Below, in pieces: positions 45,397-53,931 of a stretch of DNA of 64,000 nt. Numbering within the stretch: the stretch's first letter is position 1; each line of letters starts with the position of its first letter. Made by a program: the position numbers and the translations under genes. Origin of the DNA: Maribacter algicola (lineage in GTDB: Bacteria; Bacteroidota; Bacteroidia; Flavobacteriales; Flavobacteriaceae). The notes below the pieces were generated by a model. That model did no database searches. It worked only from the letters and a program-made list of their open reading frames with translations, and had not been told where the DNA came from. Location of the stretch: positions 2,120,757-2,184,756 of the forward strand of contig NZ_QUSX01000001.1 of NCBI RefSeq assembly GCF_003933245.1, read 5' to 3'.

Positions 45397-45882
45397 ATGA
45401 AAAACCTGAGAATGAGAACACTTATTTATAGCCTCTTATTTATTGTTCAGGGAACAATAGCCCAAGAAATCACAAAAGCTGTCCTGGGCGCTAGTGGCCA
45501 ACCAGTATCCGGCGCTTCAATTCAGATTAATTATACCATGGGCGAACCTATAGTAGGCACTATTGGTAAATCCCAGGAATGGCAACAGGGTTTTTGGTCG
45601 GGTTCACTGCAAGTAATCCCGATCAATGAAACACAAAGTTTGAACGGGCTCATGGTTTATCCGAATCCTGTACAAAGTGAGATTAATATTTCCACAGGCG
45701 GTTTACCTGTATTTGGAGCTGCCATATTCGCCATGGACCATAGAAAAATTATGGATACCGCCTTGCCCAAAAATCAATCATTGCATCAAATGAATCTGGA
45801 AACCTTGAGTAAAGGGTTTTATGTACTTCAAGTTTATGTTGAGGGTACGGAACCCCATTTGTTTAAAGTCATCAAAAAATAA
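45397..45882 (+). CDS. Exported protein with T9SS type A sorting tail
   Basis: 161 residues. Signal peptide (MRTLIYSLLFIVQGTIAQ from the internal ATG at 45412), a short beta-rich segment (ITKAVLGASGQPVSGASIQI, then NYTMGEPIVGTI) common in Bacteroidota surface proteins, and a C-terminal Por-secretion tail from about 85 on (LMVYPNPVQSEINIS, LSKGFYVLQVYV, HLFKVIKK) that targets proteins to the type IX secretion system. Small for a secreted T9SS cargo: little beyond the targeting modules. Probably surface exposed; function unknown. Confidence 0.85.
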   Translation: MKNLRMRTLIYSLLFIVQGTIAQEITKAVLGASGQPVSGASIQINYTMGEPIVGTIGKSQEWQQGFWSGSLQVIPINETQSLNGLMVYPNPVQSEINISTGGLPVFGAAIFAMDHRKIMDTALPKNQSLHQMNLETLSKGFYVLQVYVEGTEPHLFKVIKK

Positions 45883-46275
45883 GAGAAAAAGAAGAAAAAC
45901 ACTTTTCATAACAATAGTCAAATAAAACATTTTTAAAACCACAAAGTCATGAACACAATCACCGAAGTTTTTAAAATGTTCCCCATTCAAATAAGTCGTG
46001 TTTCCAAATCGGAAAGGCGGATAAAACAAAAATCGAAAACCATTACCTCGTGCTTTTCGGAAGGAATCGAAGAGGGTTGCATGGCCTTTACCAAAGAAAT
46101 GGGCCATGATAGATAAGATGAAGAGAAAAAGGTAATGGCCCCCGCACGGGATCGGCCTATTGTGAGGGCCTATAAGTGCCCCATAATAAGGGTTGCGTAC
46201 TTAGAATACACCTGAAAATACAGAAACCAAAATAGTTTCAACGCATAAAAAAAATAAATAGAAAATAGCACGATT
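45883..46275. other. 393-base region between the T9SS gene and the tail-fibre-like gene
   Basis: Contains one short reading frame (45949-46116, listed apart) and a G+C-rich stretch around 46139-46195. No terminator, no TAnnTTTG box and no copy of the TGTTAACC element is seen, so it is unclear whether the next gene is read through from element E. Confidence 0.4.
45949..46116 (+). CDS. Possible small basic protein, unknown
   Basis: 55 codons plus stop: MNTITEVFKMFPIQISRVSK, then SERRIKQKSKTITSCFSEGI and EEGCMAFTKEMGHDR. Basic in the middle, acidic near the end, two cysteines, no signal peptide or span. No family recognised. Codon choice is compatible with the neighbours, but a frame of this size can arise by chance. 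Confidence 0.4.
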   Translation: MNTITEVFKMFPIQISRVSKSERRIKQKSKTITSCFSEGIEEGCMAFTKEMGHDR

Positions 46276-48366
46276 ATGAAAAATTACTACACACTTTTTA
46301 TGCACGCCTTGCTTATGGCATTCCTTTTTATGGGCACTGTGGTCAAGGCGCAAGAAATGCCCCAACAGGGTTTTAACTACCAAGGGGTTGCCCGAGATGC
46401 CGATGGAGAGTTGCTGGTCAACACGTCAATGTCGGTAACCATTGCTTTGCGTTTTGGAGGAATGGGCGCACCGATTGCCTATTCAGAAGTTCATGATCTT
46501 ACCACCGACCCGCAGGGCGTTTTTAGCATGGCGATTGGTCAAGGGGCTACCTTACAGGGTGGTTTTGACAACCTGCCCTGGGGCAGCACTTCGGCGTATT
46601 TGGAGACTTCCTTAAATGGTGAGTCCATGGGTATTACCCCGATCAGAGGGGTGCCTTTTGCCATGGCCGCAGGTAATGTACATTGGCAACGAAACGGAAA
46701 CGAATTAATACATTCCCCCGTGGAAAAAGTACATGTAAATGGGTCGATACAAATCAATGATGGAGCCATTGTTGAAGATATATCTACTGATGGTACTTTC
46801 GCCTTAAACAGTGATGCAATTTTACCCACCCAAAAGGCCGTAAAAACCTATGTGGATGCCCATGCCGGTGTTGGGGGCGGAACGGACGACCAAAATCTGG
46901 TCCTTACGGGCGACCAATTGAGTATTGAAAATGGCTTGGGTACGGTAGATTTGGCGGCCTATATTAATGACGCAGATGCCGATCCCACCAACGAATTTCA
47001 GACCTTGAGTTTTGATGCGGCTACGAACGAATTGAGTCTTTCCGACGGCAATACTGTGACGATCCCCAGTGGGGGTACCGATGCCGATGCCGACCCGACT
47101 AATGAAATTGACGTGACCAATGAAACGGGCATCTTGTTGGGCGATGGCAGCGTGGTCACAGGTCTTGTGGGCACCGCCGACGGGCAGGTACCCAAATGGA
47201 ATGCGACTATGAGTTTGTGGGAGCCGGGTACTGACGAATCAGGAATTGGGGGAGGAGTCTCTCTTTGGAGCCAAACAGGAAGTGATGTTTATTATAGCTC
47301 CGGAAAGGTAGGAATAGGAATTGAACCGTCGTCAATTTTTCATGTGCACGGACCAGCTTCGGCAAGCACACAGTATACTACCTTCAACTCGGGATCCGAT
47401 TTATTTGATGGTGTTAAAGTTGGCATTACAAACGATTTGGACGGCTCGCCCATTGCATTTTTTGAAAACTTAGGGGATGGTCCTTTATTTTTAGGAACAA
47501 ATGATATCACCAGAATGATGATATCCAGGACGGGTAATGTTGGTGTTGGAGTATTTCAGGCCGAAGAAAAACTACACGTTGACGGTACCATCCGCTCCAA
47601 CAGTCTTTCTGGTGCCGGGGAACGTAATGTGGTAGCCGATGCCGATGGTAATCTGGTGATTGGAGCGGGAGGAGTTGGCAGTTCATTGTGGAGTGAAAAC
47701 GGTGAAAATGTTTATTACGATTCAGGCAATGTTGGCATTGGTACCACAGCACCAAACAATACATTACATATTTCAAGTGATAACGTCAGCCCGGTAAGAA
47801 TAGAGTCCACAACCACTGATAATTTTACATCATTTTATACAAGTAGTGGATATAAAGGTTACCTAGGTATTTTTTCTGGAGACGATGATATGGAGATAGG
47901 AACGGGTTTTGGAAATAGTACGGGCAAGACGCACTTGACCACCTTTGCTTTACCTAGATTAACTGTAGCCGCAAATGGTGATATAGGAATTGGTACAACA
48001 AGTCCAACTGAAAAATTGGAAGTGCACGGAAACATAAAAACAATTGGCGAAGTTCATTCCGCAAATACCGGAGCCGCCAATATGATACCCATTGCTTACG
48101 GAATTGTCGCAGATGATGGTACTATACTATCGGGCACTGGCAATTTCACCGCTTCTAGAGTAGATATTGGCAATTTTACCATTAGAATTCTTGGTGAAAC
48201 GGAGAATGACGATTTTATAATAACGGCAAATTCATATACAACAGGGGGGGTGATGTGTACCATAGGTAGATATCCCAATGGTCAAGGTAGATTCGCAGTC
48301 AATCTGTGGAATTTCTCAGGAAGCCGTGTAGATTCTAGATTCTCTTTCGTTGCTTATCGCAATTAG
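46276..48366 (+). CDS. Tail-fibre-like exported repeat protein
   Basis: 696 residues. Signal peptide ending VVKAQ, then a QGFNYQGVARDADGELLVNT module, several acidic segments (DADADPTNEFQTLSFDAATN, ELSLSDGNTVTIPSGG) and four copies of a motif like GNVGIGTTxPxxxLHVxG near residues 345, 430, 490 and 575, as in tail-fibre and endosialidase-chaperone-bearing surface proteins. The C-terminus has no recognised intramolecular chaperone catalytic dyad or T9SS tail. Best read as a long filamentous or adhesive surface protein, probably trimeric. Its stop codon interlocks with that of the convergent CHAT gene. Confidence 0.75.
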   Translation: MKNYYTLFMHALLMAFLFMGTVVKAQEMPQQGFNYQGVARDADGELLVNTSMSVTIALRFGGMGAPIAYSEVHDLTTDPQGVFSMAIGQGATLQGGFDNLPWGSTSAYLETSLNGESMGITPIRGVPFAMAAGNVHWQRNGNELIHSPVEKVHVNGSIQINDGAIVEDISTDGTFALNSDAILPTQKAVKTYVDAHAGVGGGTDDQNLVLTGDQLSIENGLGTVDLAAYINDADADPTNEFQTLSFDAATNELSLSDGNTVTIPSGGTDADADPTNEIDVTNETGILLGDGSVVTGLVGTADGQVPKWNATMSLWEPGTDESGIGGGVSLWSQTGSDVYYSSGKVGIGIEPSSIFHVHGPASASTQYTTFNSGSDLFDGVKVGITNDLDGSPIAFFENLGDGPLFLGTNDITRMMISRTGNVGVGVFQAEEKLHVDGTIRSNSLSGAGERNVVADADGNLVIGAGGVGSSLWSENGENVYYDSGNVGIGTTAPNNTLHISSDNVSPVRIESTTTDNFTSFYTSSGYKGYLGIFSGDDDMEIGTGFGNSTGKTHLTTFALPRLTVAANGDIGIGTTSPTEKLEVHGNIKTIGEVHSANTGAANMIPIAYGIVADDGTILSGTGNFTASRVDIGNFTIRILGETENDDFIITANSYTTGGVMCTIGRYPNGQGRFAVNLWNFSGSRVDSRFSFVAYRN

Positions 48367-51131
48367 GCTAACCCCGTTTGACCTTTTTTTTTGCCAAAAG
48401 TAAAAACAGCTACAGCCAAAAGAATAATAATGGGTAATACTAAAAACCACCATGCGCCCCCAGAAGCAATTTTAACCGGGTTGCCATGTAAAATAAAACC
48501 TGACCAATAATAAGGGTGGGCCAAGGCGTTTTCACGATTTAGGTTAAGAAAATCCTTTTGCGCCATCTGAAGGGCAACGGCCTTGTTCTCGCCCCGGGCC
48601 AGATATTGGTAATAATCGCCCATCATTTTGGTGGTCGATGCGTCGTTTACGTTCCAAAGAGAACTGGTAATACTTTTGGCACCGCTATAGAAAAAACCAC
48701 GTGTCAAGCCAATGAGTCCTTCACCCTTTTTTAAATCGCCCAAAGCGGTTTCACAGGCACTCAAAGTGACCAAATTCGCATTGATCTGTAAATTGTACAA
48801 GTCCTTGACGTATAGCAGAAAACTATCGGTATTTGGGCTAAAGGCCAAATAAGAAAAATCTGGCTGGTCGTTATTATAGACGGCGTGGGTGGCCAAATGT
48901 AAAATTTCATAGCTCTCGGCTTGATCTAGAAAATTTTGAAGACTGGCCTCATTCTGTACAAATATGGAACCGTCAAATAATTGGCTCAAGGCCATTACCT
49001 CGTCCTTATTGTGGGGCAAGGGTGAAAGACTGTTTCGAGTGATTCCGGGCTCTATGGTCTGCCCTTGAAAACTGGGGGCAAAGGCCAACAGTTTGCCATT
49101 GTTTACATTTCGTTTCAACAATTGCATGAATAAAGTGGCACTATTGATATGCGAAACAGCTTTGGACAGAACTAAAAAAGAATCCGGTTTTTCAGGATCA
49201 ATAAGCGCACTAAAGGGAATATAGTTCAAGGGTCCATCTGGGGCAATGATCAATTTTTTACTTCTTTTTGGAAGTACCGGTGCCAAAAGACTTGCATATA
49301 GTCCTGTCGCAACTTTTTTAAGGGCATCAATATCCGACTTGGGGTCCGCAACCATCTTTCTGAATTCTTCAATGGATTTTTCTAGTGTTTGATCCAATTC
49401 AATTTTAGCCAATTGGGCCTGGTTTTTACTAATGGATATTCCATAAATAGCCCGTTCCCCATAGAAGTAGGAAATAAATGCTTGATCAAGATCAAGTACC
49501 TTTTGCAGAACATCAATAGAAGTGGTTTGAGTATTATATTTTAACTGATGGTATTTGGGATACTCTTTTTCCACTCTTGCAATCAATTGCTGGTATTCTT
49601 CTTTGCGCTGGAAAAGTTCTTGAGTGCTTTCAGAGGAAGAATCCGTATTTCTTTGTACGGCTTTTTCTAAAATTAGAATTTGTCCTTTCAATAATTCCTC
49701 CTGTTCGATCAACTGTTCCGGGATTTGTCCAAATCGGGTTGCATTGGTCGCCATCAATGATTCTAAAGAAACCACGGATTTGCTTTTTTCCATCAGGTGG
49801 AACATGTTACTTGCTAAAGAATCACTTGGTGCCAAAACGGTCAATTGGTAATAAGCCTCCAATCCAGATTCAAATAAGGGAAAGGCATTTTCAATGAGCT
49901 GAAATTTATCTTCGCTTCCCGTAAAACTGGGCCTCAAGGAATCAATTAGATTTGCTCCCCTCCAAGCGGTCTCTATACTTTTTTGATAGCCGTCAGCAGA
50001 TTTCTGTTCGTTATATATTTCTGCTATTCTCTTGTAGATAGCCAAAGCATTAATGGCCTCGGCTCCTGATGTTTTAAGCGTTTTTAGGGAAAGTTTATAA
50101 TTTTCAAGGGCACTTTCTTTCTTGCCAATTTGTCGATTTAGATCACCAATTTTTAGATAAATTTCATGTTCCCTAGTGAAGGTTTGGTCATTTAAATTGG
50201 TGAAAGACGTGAGTGTGCCTTCCAATAAGGAGAGTGCCTCATCATATTTATTCTCTGCTTCCAAAACATCTGCTTTACGAAGTTGGTACAAAGAATTGAA
50301 AACAGGATTTTTTTGTACTGTGGATTCAATCTTGTTTAAAAAAACAAGGGCACTATCTGGTTGAGATAGGTTTAAATAACTCTCCGCTAGGTAAAACCCT
50401 CCATAGACCAAAGAGTTTTGGTTATCGTTCTCGAGATTGTACCTAAAATTCCGTAGGAGATAGTTATTAGCTTCGTGGTACTTTTTTTCTTTTAGTAATA
50501 CTTGTGCCAAAAGATTATAGTGGTCATAGAGAGATTCTTCATTGCCTTCCATATTCTCTGAAAGTTCGCGGATATTTCGCTCATAAATTTCCTTGGATCT
50601 TGCATATTGCCCTTCAAGCATATACATTTTTCCTAAAAACCCATAGGCAGCGGTCATTAAACCGTTCATTGTAGGAGTCCGTTCAGATATGGGGACATTT
50701 TCTATATCATCAATCAGATTTCTAAAAATTTCAATGGACTTGTTATTCTGGTTTAACTTATATAAATAATCTCCTTTAAAGTATTTTAGATAATTTCTGT
50801 TTTCAATAGAGCTTATCGTATTTTTTTGGTGTGAATTGAATAATAACGAATCCAATTTTCCCAAAACAAATACCGTTTGATGAAGATCCGCATGATAACT
50901 GGCCACTCCTGCTAGATTAAAATAGGTTTCCAACATGCCATCCAGATCTTTCTTTTCTTTTTGAATCTCTAGGATTTGGAAATAATAAAAATTGGCAGAA
51001 TCTTTCTCGGAATAATAATAGGATTCGGCTTGGGTATTTAGAGAGGCGATTTTGCCCAATGGGGACTGTTGTGCCTGTAGGTAGACAACTAAAAGAAAGT
51101 TTAAAAATATCAGAAAAAAAAAGGCCTTCAT
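48363..51131 (-). CDS. TPR-CHAT caspase-like protease, membrane anchored
   Basis: 922 residues. Signal peptide (ending LQAQQ), then about 550 residues of TPR-type helical repeats, a linker coiled coil, and a C-terminal CHAT domain (clan CD, caspase family) with catalytic His749 (HLATHA) and Cys793 (SACETA), both present. Near the end, about 898-916, lies one membrane span (FLVLPIIILLAVAVFTF) followed by a positive tail, so the protease domain should face the periplasm. It is the last gene of a four-gene unit that begins at element F. TPR-CHAT proteins are known to be regulated proteases; here the nearby sigma/anti-sigma pair is a candidate target. Confidence 0.9.
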   Translation of the reverse strand: MKAFFFLIFLNFLLVVYLQAQQSPLGKIASLNTQAESYYYSEKDSANFYYFQILEIQKEKKDLDGMLETYFNLAGVASYHADLHQTVFVLGKLDSLLFNSHQKNTISSIENRNYLKYFKGDYLYKLNQNNKSIEIFRNLIDDIENVPISERTPTMNGLMTAAYGFLGKMYMLEGQYARSKEIYERNIRELSENMEGNEESLYDHYNLLAQVLLKEKKYHEANNYLLRNFRYNLENDNQNSLVYGGFYLAESYLNLSQPDSALVFLNKIESTVQKNPVFNSLYQLRKADVLEAENKYDEALSLLEGTLTSFTNLNDQTFTREHEIYLKIGDLNRQIGKKESALENYKLSLKTLKTSGAEAINALAIYKRIAEIYNEQKSADGYQKSIETAWRGANLIDSLRPSFTGSEDKFQLIENAFPLFESGLEAYYQLTVLAPSDSLASNMFHLMEKSKSVVSLESLMATNATRFGQIPEQLIEQEELLKGQILILEKAVQRNTDSSSESTQELFQRKEEYQQLIARVEKEYPKYHQLKYNTQTTSIDVLQKVLDLDQAFISYFYGERAIYGISISKNQAQLAKIELDQTLEKSIEEFRKMVADPKSDIDALKKVATGLYASLLAPVLPKRSKKLIIAPDGPLNYIPFSALIDPEKPDSFLVLSKAVSHINSATLFMQLLKRNVNNGKLLAFAPSFQGQTIEPGITRNSLSPLPHNKDEVMALSQLFDGSIFVQNEASLQNFLDQAESYEILHLATHAVYNNDQPDFSYLAFSPNTDSFLLYVKDLYNLQINANLVTLSACETALGDLKKGEGLIGLTRGFFYSGAKSITSSLWNVNDASTTKMMGDYYQYLARGENKAVALQMAQKDFLNLNRENALAHPYYWSGFILHGNPVKIASGGAWWFLVLPIIILLAVAVFTFGKKKGQTGLA

Positions 51132-51164
51132 ATCTGAAGGCCAATATAATAAAATTGATCTTTC

Positions 51165-51743
51165 CTATTCACCAAGTTTTTGGAAATAAACTGTTTCCAT
51201 TCCTTTGGAATCGATTTTTACAATACTAAAGTAGAGAACCCCGGATTCTTCTGGCACTGAAATTTCAGTATACTTATAGCCATCCAAATCGGGCATCGGA
51301 CTCAATTCATTTGTCTCTGCGACAAGCTCTTGGTTAGCATTGAAAACTTGAACAGATATTTCTTCCGTCCCTAAATCCGTCAAAATATATCGTAGATTCT
51401 TTGGTACGCATTTGTTATTGGGCATATCGCAGGGAATTGGAGGGACAATGCCGAACAATACTTTTTCCAAACCTTCTAAAATACTTATTCTTTCGCTGGT
51501 TTGCTCTTTTTCCAGGAGTAAAGCATCAACCTCGTCAGGATGCAATTCGTCTTTTTGATTTAAGTGGTCATCGATTTCCATAATGCGATTTTCGAGGCTG
51601 TATTTTTCAATACTTCCCTCATAAAGATAATTTTCCGAGGTTAACTCAATTTCTTCATTGCCGCCACCACCTCCATAATAATCTTTGATACAGGAGGTGA
51701 GGAAAAGAAGGAACAATCCTGCTATGGTTAATTTTGCTTTCAT
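51165..51743 (-). CDS. Lipoprotein, unknown function
   Basis: 192 residues. Lipoprotein signal (LLFLTSC), a glycine run (YGGGGGN) and a helical segment (NRIMEIDDHLNQKDELHPDE, DALLLEKEQTSERISILEGL) followed by a beta-rich C-terminal half that contains CDMPNNKC, a likely disulfide. No domain recognised. It lies between the DUF3108/TapB-like gene (20 bases) and the CHAT gene (33 bases) in one minus-strand unit. Confidence 0.75.
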   Translation of the reverse strand: MKAKLTIAGLFLLFLTSCIKDYYGGGGGNEEIELTSENYLYEGSIEKYSLENRIMEIDDHLNQKDELHPDEVDALLLEKEQTSERISILEGLEKVLFGIVPPIPCDMPNNKCVPKNLRYILTDLGTEEISVQVFNANQELVAETNELSPMPDLDGYKYTEISVPEESGVLYFSIVKIDSKGMETVYFQKLGE

Positions 51744-51763
51744 ATTTATTGTATTAATGGTTG

Positions 51764-52462
51764 TTATTTACTAAATTTTGTCAATTCCATGCGGCTCATC
51801 AACTTTCCATTTTTACCATAGGTTTCCTGTTTTATCATGCCTACACCTTCTGAAATCCAAACCTTATTGCTCATTTCCATATTGGCCATCATCACCTTGG
51901 ATTTACTATTCTCTGTAATTAAATAGCAATCAAAGGTACCCGCTGGAGTGGTAACCGTTTCCATTTTCTCTACTTTGCGGTCAAAGGTATCCACGTTGAT
52001 CTTCATCTTCATCGCACCCATATCCATGGTAACGCTTATATTCGCATCGTCCAAGGTCTGCCCAGCGGAGAGATCATTTGGGATTTCGATATCTGTACCG
52101 GTAATCTGCATGTCCATTCCCATGTCCTCATATTGCTTTTTCATTTCAGAGGGAAACAAGCTCTCATAGTCGATTTTCACACCGTTTCCGGTACAGGTTA
52201 TATTATAATCTGACTCAATAACATTTTTCCCTTTGTCATCGGTATAGGTCAGTTTCATGGTTGCTTTGGTATTGCCCCCATCATTTTCTACGTTGGAAAC
52301 AACATAGTCCGTGACACCTTCTACTTTGTCCTTTTTGTCGTACATGGTGTATTGAAAAGTACTGCCCTCTTCCATGGGGTAGTATTTACTACAGGCATTT
52401 TGGCCGAACATAAGTGAAGTGCCATAAAGGAAGATAAAGAAAAAAAGGAACTTGATTTTCAT
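51764..52462 (-). CDS. TapB/DUF3108-like exported protein
   Basis: 232 residues with a signal peptide (ending LMFGQ), then a beta-rich body: CSKYYPMEEGSTFQYTMYDK, an AGTFDCYLI block typical of DUF3108/TapB-like proteins, and a SEGVGMIKQETYGKNGKLM end. A lipocalin-like beta-barrel in the periplasm is likely. Function unknown. Starts 14 bases after the OmpA gene, within the element F unit. Confidence 0.78.
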   Translation of the reverse strand: MKIKFLFFFIFLYGTSLMFGQNACSKYYPMEEGSTFQYTMYDKKDKVEGVTDYVVSNVENDGGNTKATMKLTYTDDKGKNVIESDYNITCTGNGVKIDYESLFPSEMKKQYEDMGMDMQITGTDIEIPNDLSAGQTLDDANISVTMDMGAMKMKINVDTFDRKVEKMETVTTPAGTFDCYLITENSKSKVMMANMEMSNKVWISEGVGMIKQETYGKNGKLMSRMELTKFSK

Positions 52463-52476
52463 TTTTTATAGTTGTT

Positions 52477-53802
52477 TTAAAGTTTGATAAATTCTACTCT
52501 TCTGTTTTGCGACTTGCCATCGCTTGTTTTGTTGTCCCCTACAGGTTCTGATTCTCCCTTTCCATCTGTGGAAAGCCTACCGGCATCCACTCCATACACG
52601 GAAACAAGGGCTTTTTTTACGGCATCTGCGCGACTTTTGGAAAGTTTTATGTTCGCATCTTCGGCACCATCGCTGTCCGTATGACCCACTATTTTAAGGT
52701 TGATGCTGGAGTCTTGCTCCAAAACCTGGAATATTTGCCGAATGACACCCATGGACTCCGGCTTTAATTGATCAGACCCAGAATTAAAAAGGATGGCGTT
52801 GGTGGATATTTTTCCTTCGGACAAAAGCTTTCTCCTTAAGTCCTCACCGCCTTTGGCAACTTTTAGATTGGTAATAAATACTTGTTCCGTGCCGTCATTA
52901 AAATTATTGGCATGAAACTTTAGAGTGCGTAATTTTTCCAGCGGAACGGCCTTTGGAACATCTATATATTTGGTTTCATTGACCCAAAGACGAAAACGTT
53001 CATCGTTCACCGCAATAGAGATATGGGCACCTTCCGTAACAGCCTTGCGCAAATCCGCCTCGACCGTACTGTAAATTTCTCGTTTATTGTTCCTTCTGTT
53101 TTCTACGGTTACCCCAACCGGTGTATATTGACAGAAAGGTATGCTCGCCTGAACGAAGTTTTCTCCTTCATCAAATTTGCCGTCCTCACTGAGGTCTATT
53201 CTTAAACGGGCCGTTGAGGATGATTTTTCCATCCCAAGCCCTCTAACATCAAATTCTATCGTATAGTCATTTGGTAGATTGGGCACATTGGGTATAAAAA
53301 AGATATTATAACCAGACTTTAACTTAAACCATTTTTCAGAGTCTTCCCCTAGAATAACCACTTCGCCTCCAGCATTGGTGTTCCACCTTGCCGGAAAGTC
53401 GCCTACAAAGTCATTGGCAAAATCATCAAAGAACAATTGTTCGTCTCCCGGAACAAAATCAAACTTGCTGTAGACCTCCAAACTTTTAGGACCTTCTGAA
53501 CTAACTTCAGGTGGGTTTTCAGAAGTACGTTTGTTTTCTTTGGAGTTTACTTCGGGTTCTTTGTTATTGGGTACTTGAAGGTTACCTCCCTTTTTTGAAC
53601 CAGGTTCTAAAATACTGTCCAAAACCTGATCGGTTTTTTCCGTGGCCTCTTTGTCCACCCTTCTTTCTACAGCCCTTTCCGCAGCTTTTTCGGCTCTTTT
53701 TCCCAGCTTTTTTAGGAGTTGTGCGTTAGCTGTTGATGAGAAGGCTAGAAAAACCATAAAGGGCAACACAAATCTTCTTGCCGTGTTATCAATTTTCATC
53801 AT
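52477..53802 (-). CDS. OmpA-family peptidoglycan-associated protein
   Basis: 441 residues. Signal peptide (ending SSTANAQ), a charged linker, a jelly-roll (LamG-like) domain at about 115-310 (EQLFFDDFANDFVGDFPARW, DYTIEFDVRG) and a C-terminal OmpA domain at about 325-441 (ILFNSGSDQLKPES, HTDSDGAEDANIKLSKSRAD and SQNRRVEFIKL) that binds peptidoglycan. No OmpA barrel precedes it. ATG at 53802 or 53799. First gene of the unit that ends with the CHAT protease. Confidence 0.9.
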   Translation of the reverse strand: MMKIDNTARRFVLPFMVFLAFSSTANAQLLKKLGKRAEKAAERAVERRVDKEATEKTDQVLDSILEPGSKKGGNLQVPNNKEPEVNSKENKRTSENPPEVSSEGPKSLEVYSKFDFVPGDEQLFFDDFANDFVGDFPARWNTNAGGEVVILGEDSEKWFKLKSGYNIFFIPNVPNLPNDYTIEFDVRGLGMEKSSSTARLRIDLSEDGKFDEGENFVQASIPFCQYTPVGVTVENRRNNKREIYSTVEADLRKAVTEGAHISIAVNDERFRLWVNETKYIDVPKAVPLEKLRTLKFHANNFNDGTEQVFITNLKVAKGGEDLRRKLLSEGKISTNAILFNSGSDQLKPESMGVIRQIFQVLEQDSSINLKIVGHTDSDGAEDANIKLSKSRADAVKKALVSVYGVDAGRLSTDGKGESEPVGDNKTSDGKSQNRRVEFIKL

Positions 53803-53827
53803 TTAAATTTTAATGTCTTCGTAGCTT

Positions 53828-53856
53828 AATATAGTCAATATAAAAAGGTTAACACA
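53828..53856 (-). promoter_or_regulatory. Shared ECF-type promoter element F (OmpA-to-CHAT unit)
   Basis: TGTGTTAACC, 13 bases, TATATT, 26 bases before the ATG. Confidence 0.72.
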
Positions 53857-53931
53857 TTTGTTGATATAAAATCTTATTGATAGTATAAAAACCTGTATGC
53901 CAGGAGTGCCAAGATGTATAAATTGCAATGT

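Noticed and set aside
46276..48366. Prophage remnant suggested by the tail-fibre-like repeats
   Set aside because: No other phage gene, integrase or attachment site is nearby, and the protein has a signal peptide, which phage fibres lack.
40868..53856. CRISPR-linked CHAT system
   Set aside because: The TPR-CHAT and sigma genes recall type III-E CRISPR accessories, but there is no repeat-spacer array and no cas gene in the window.
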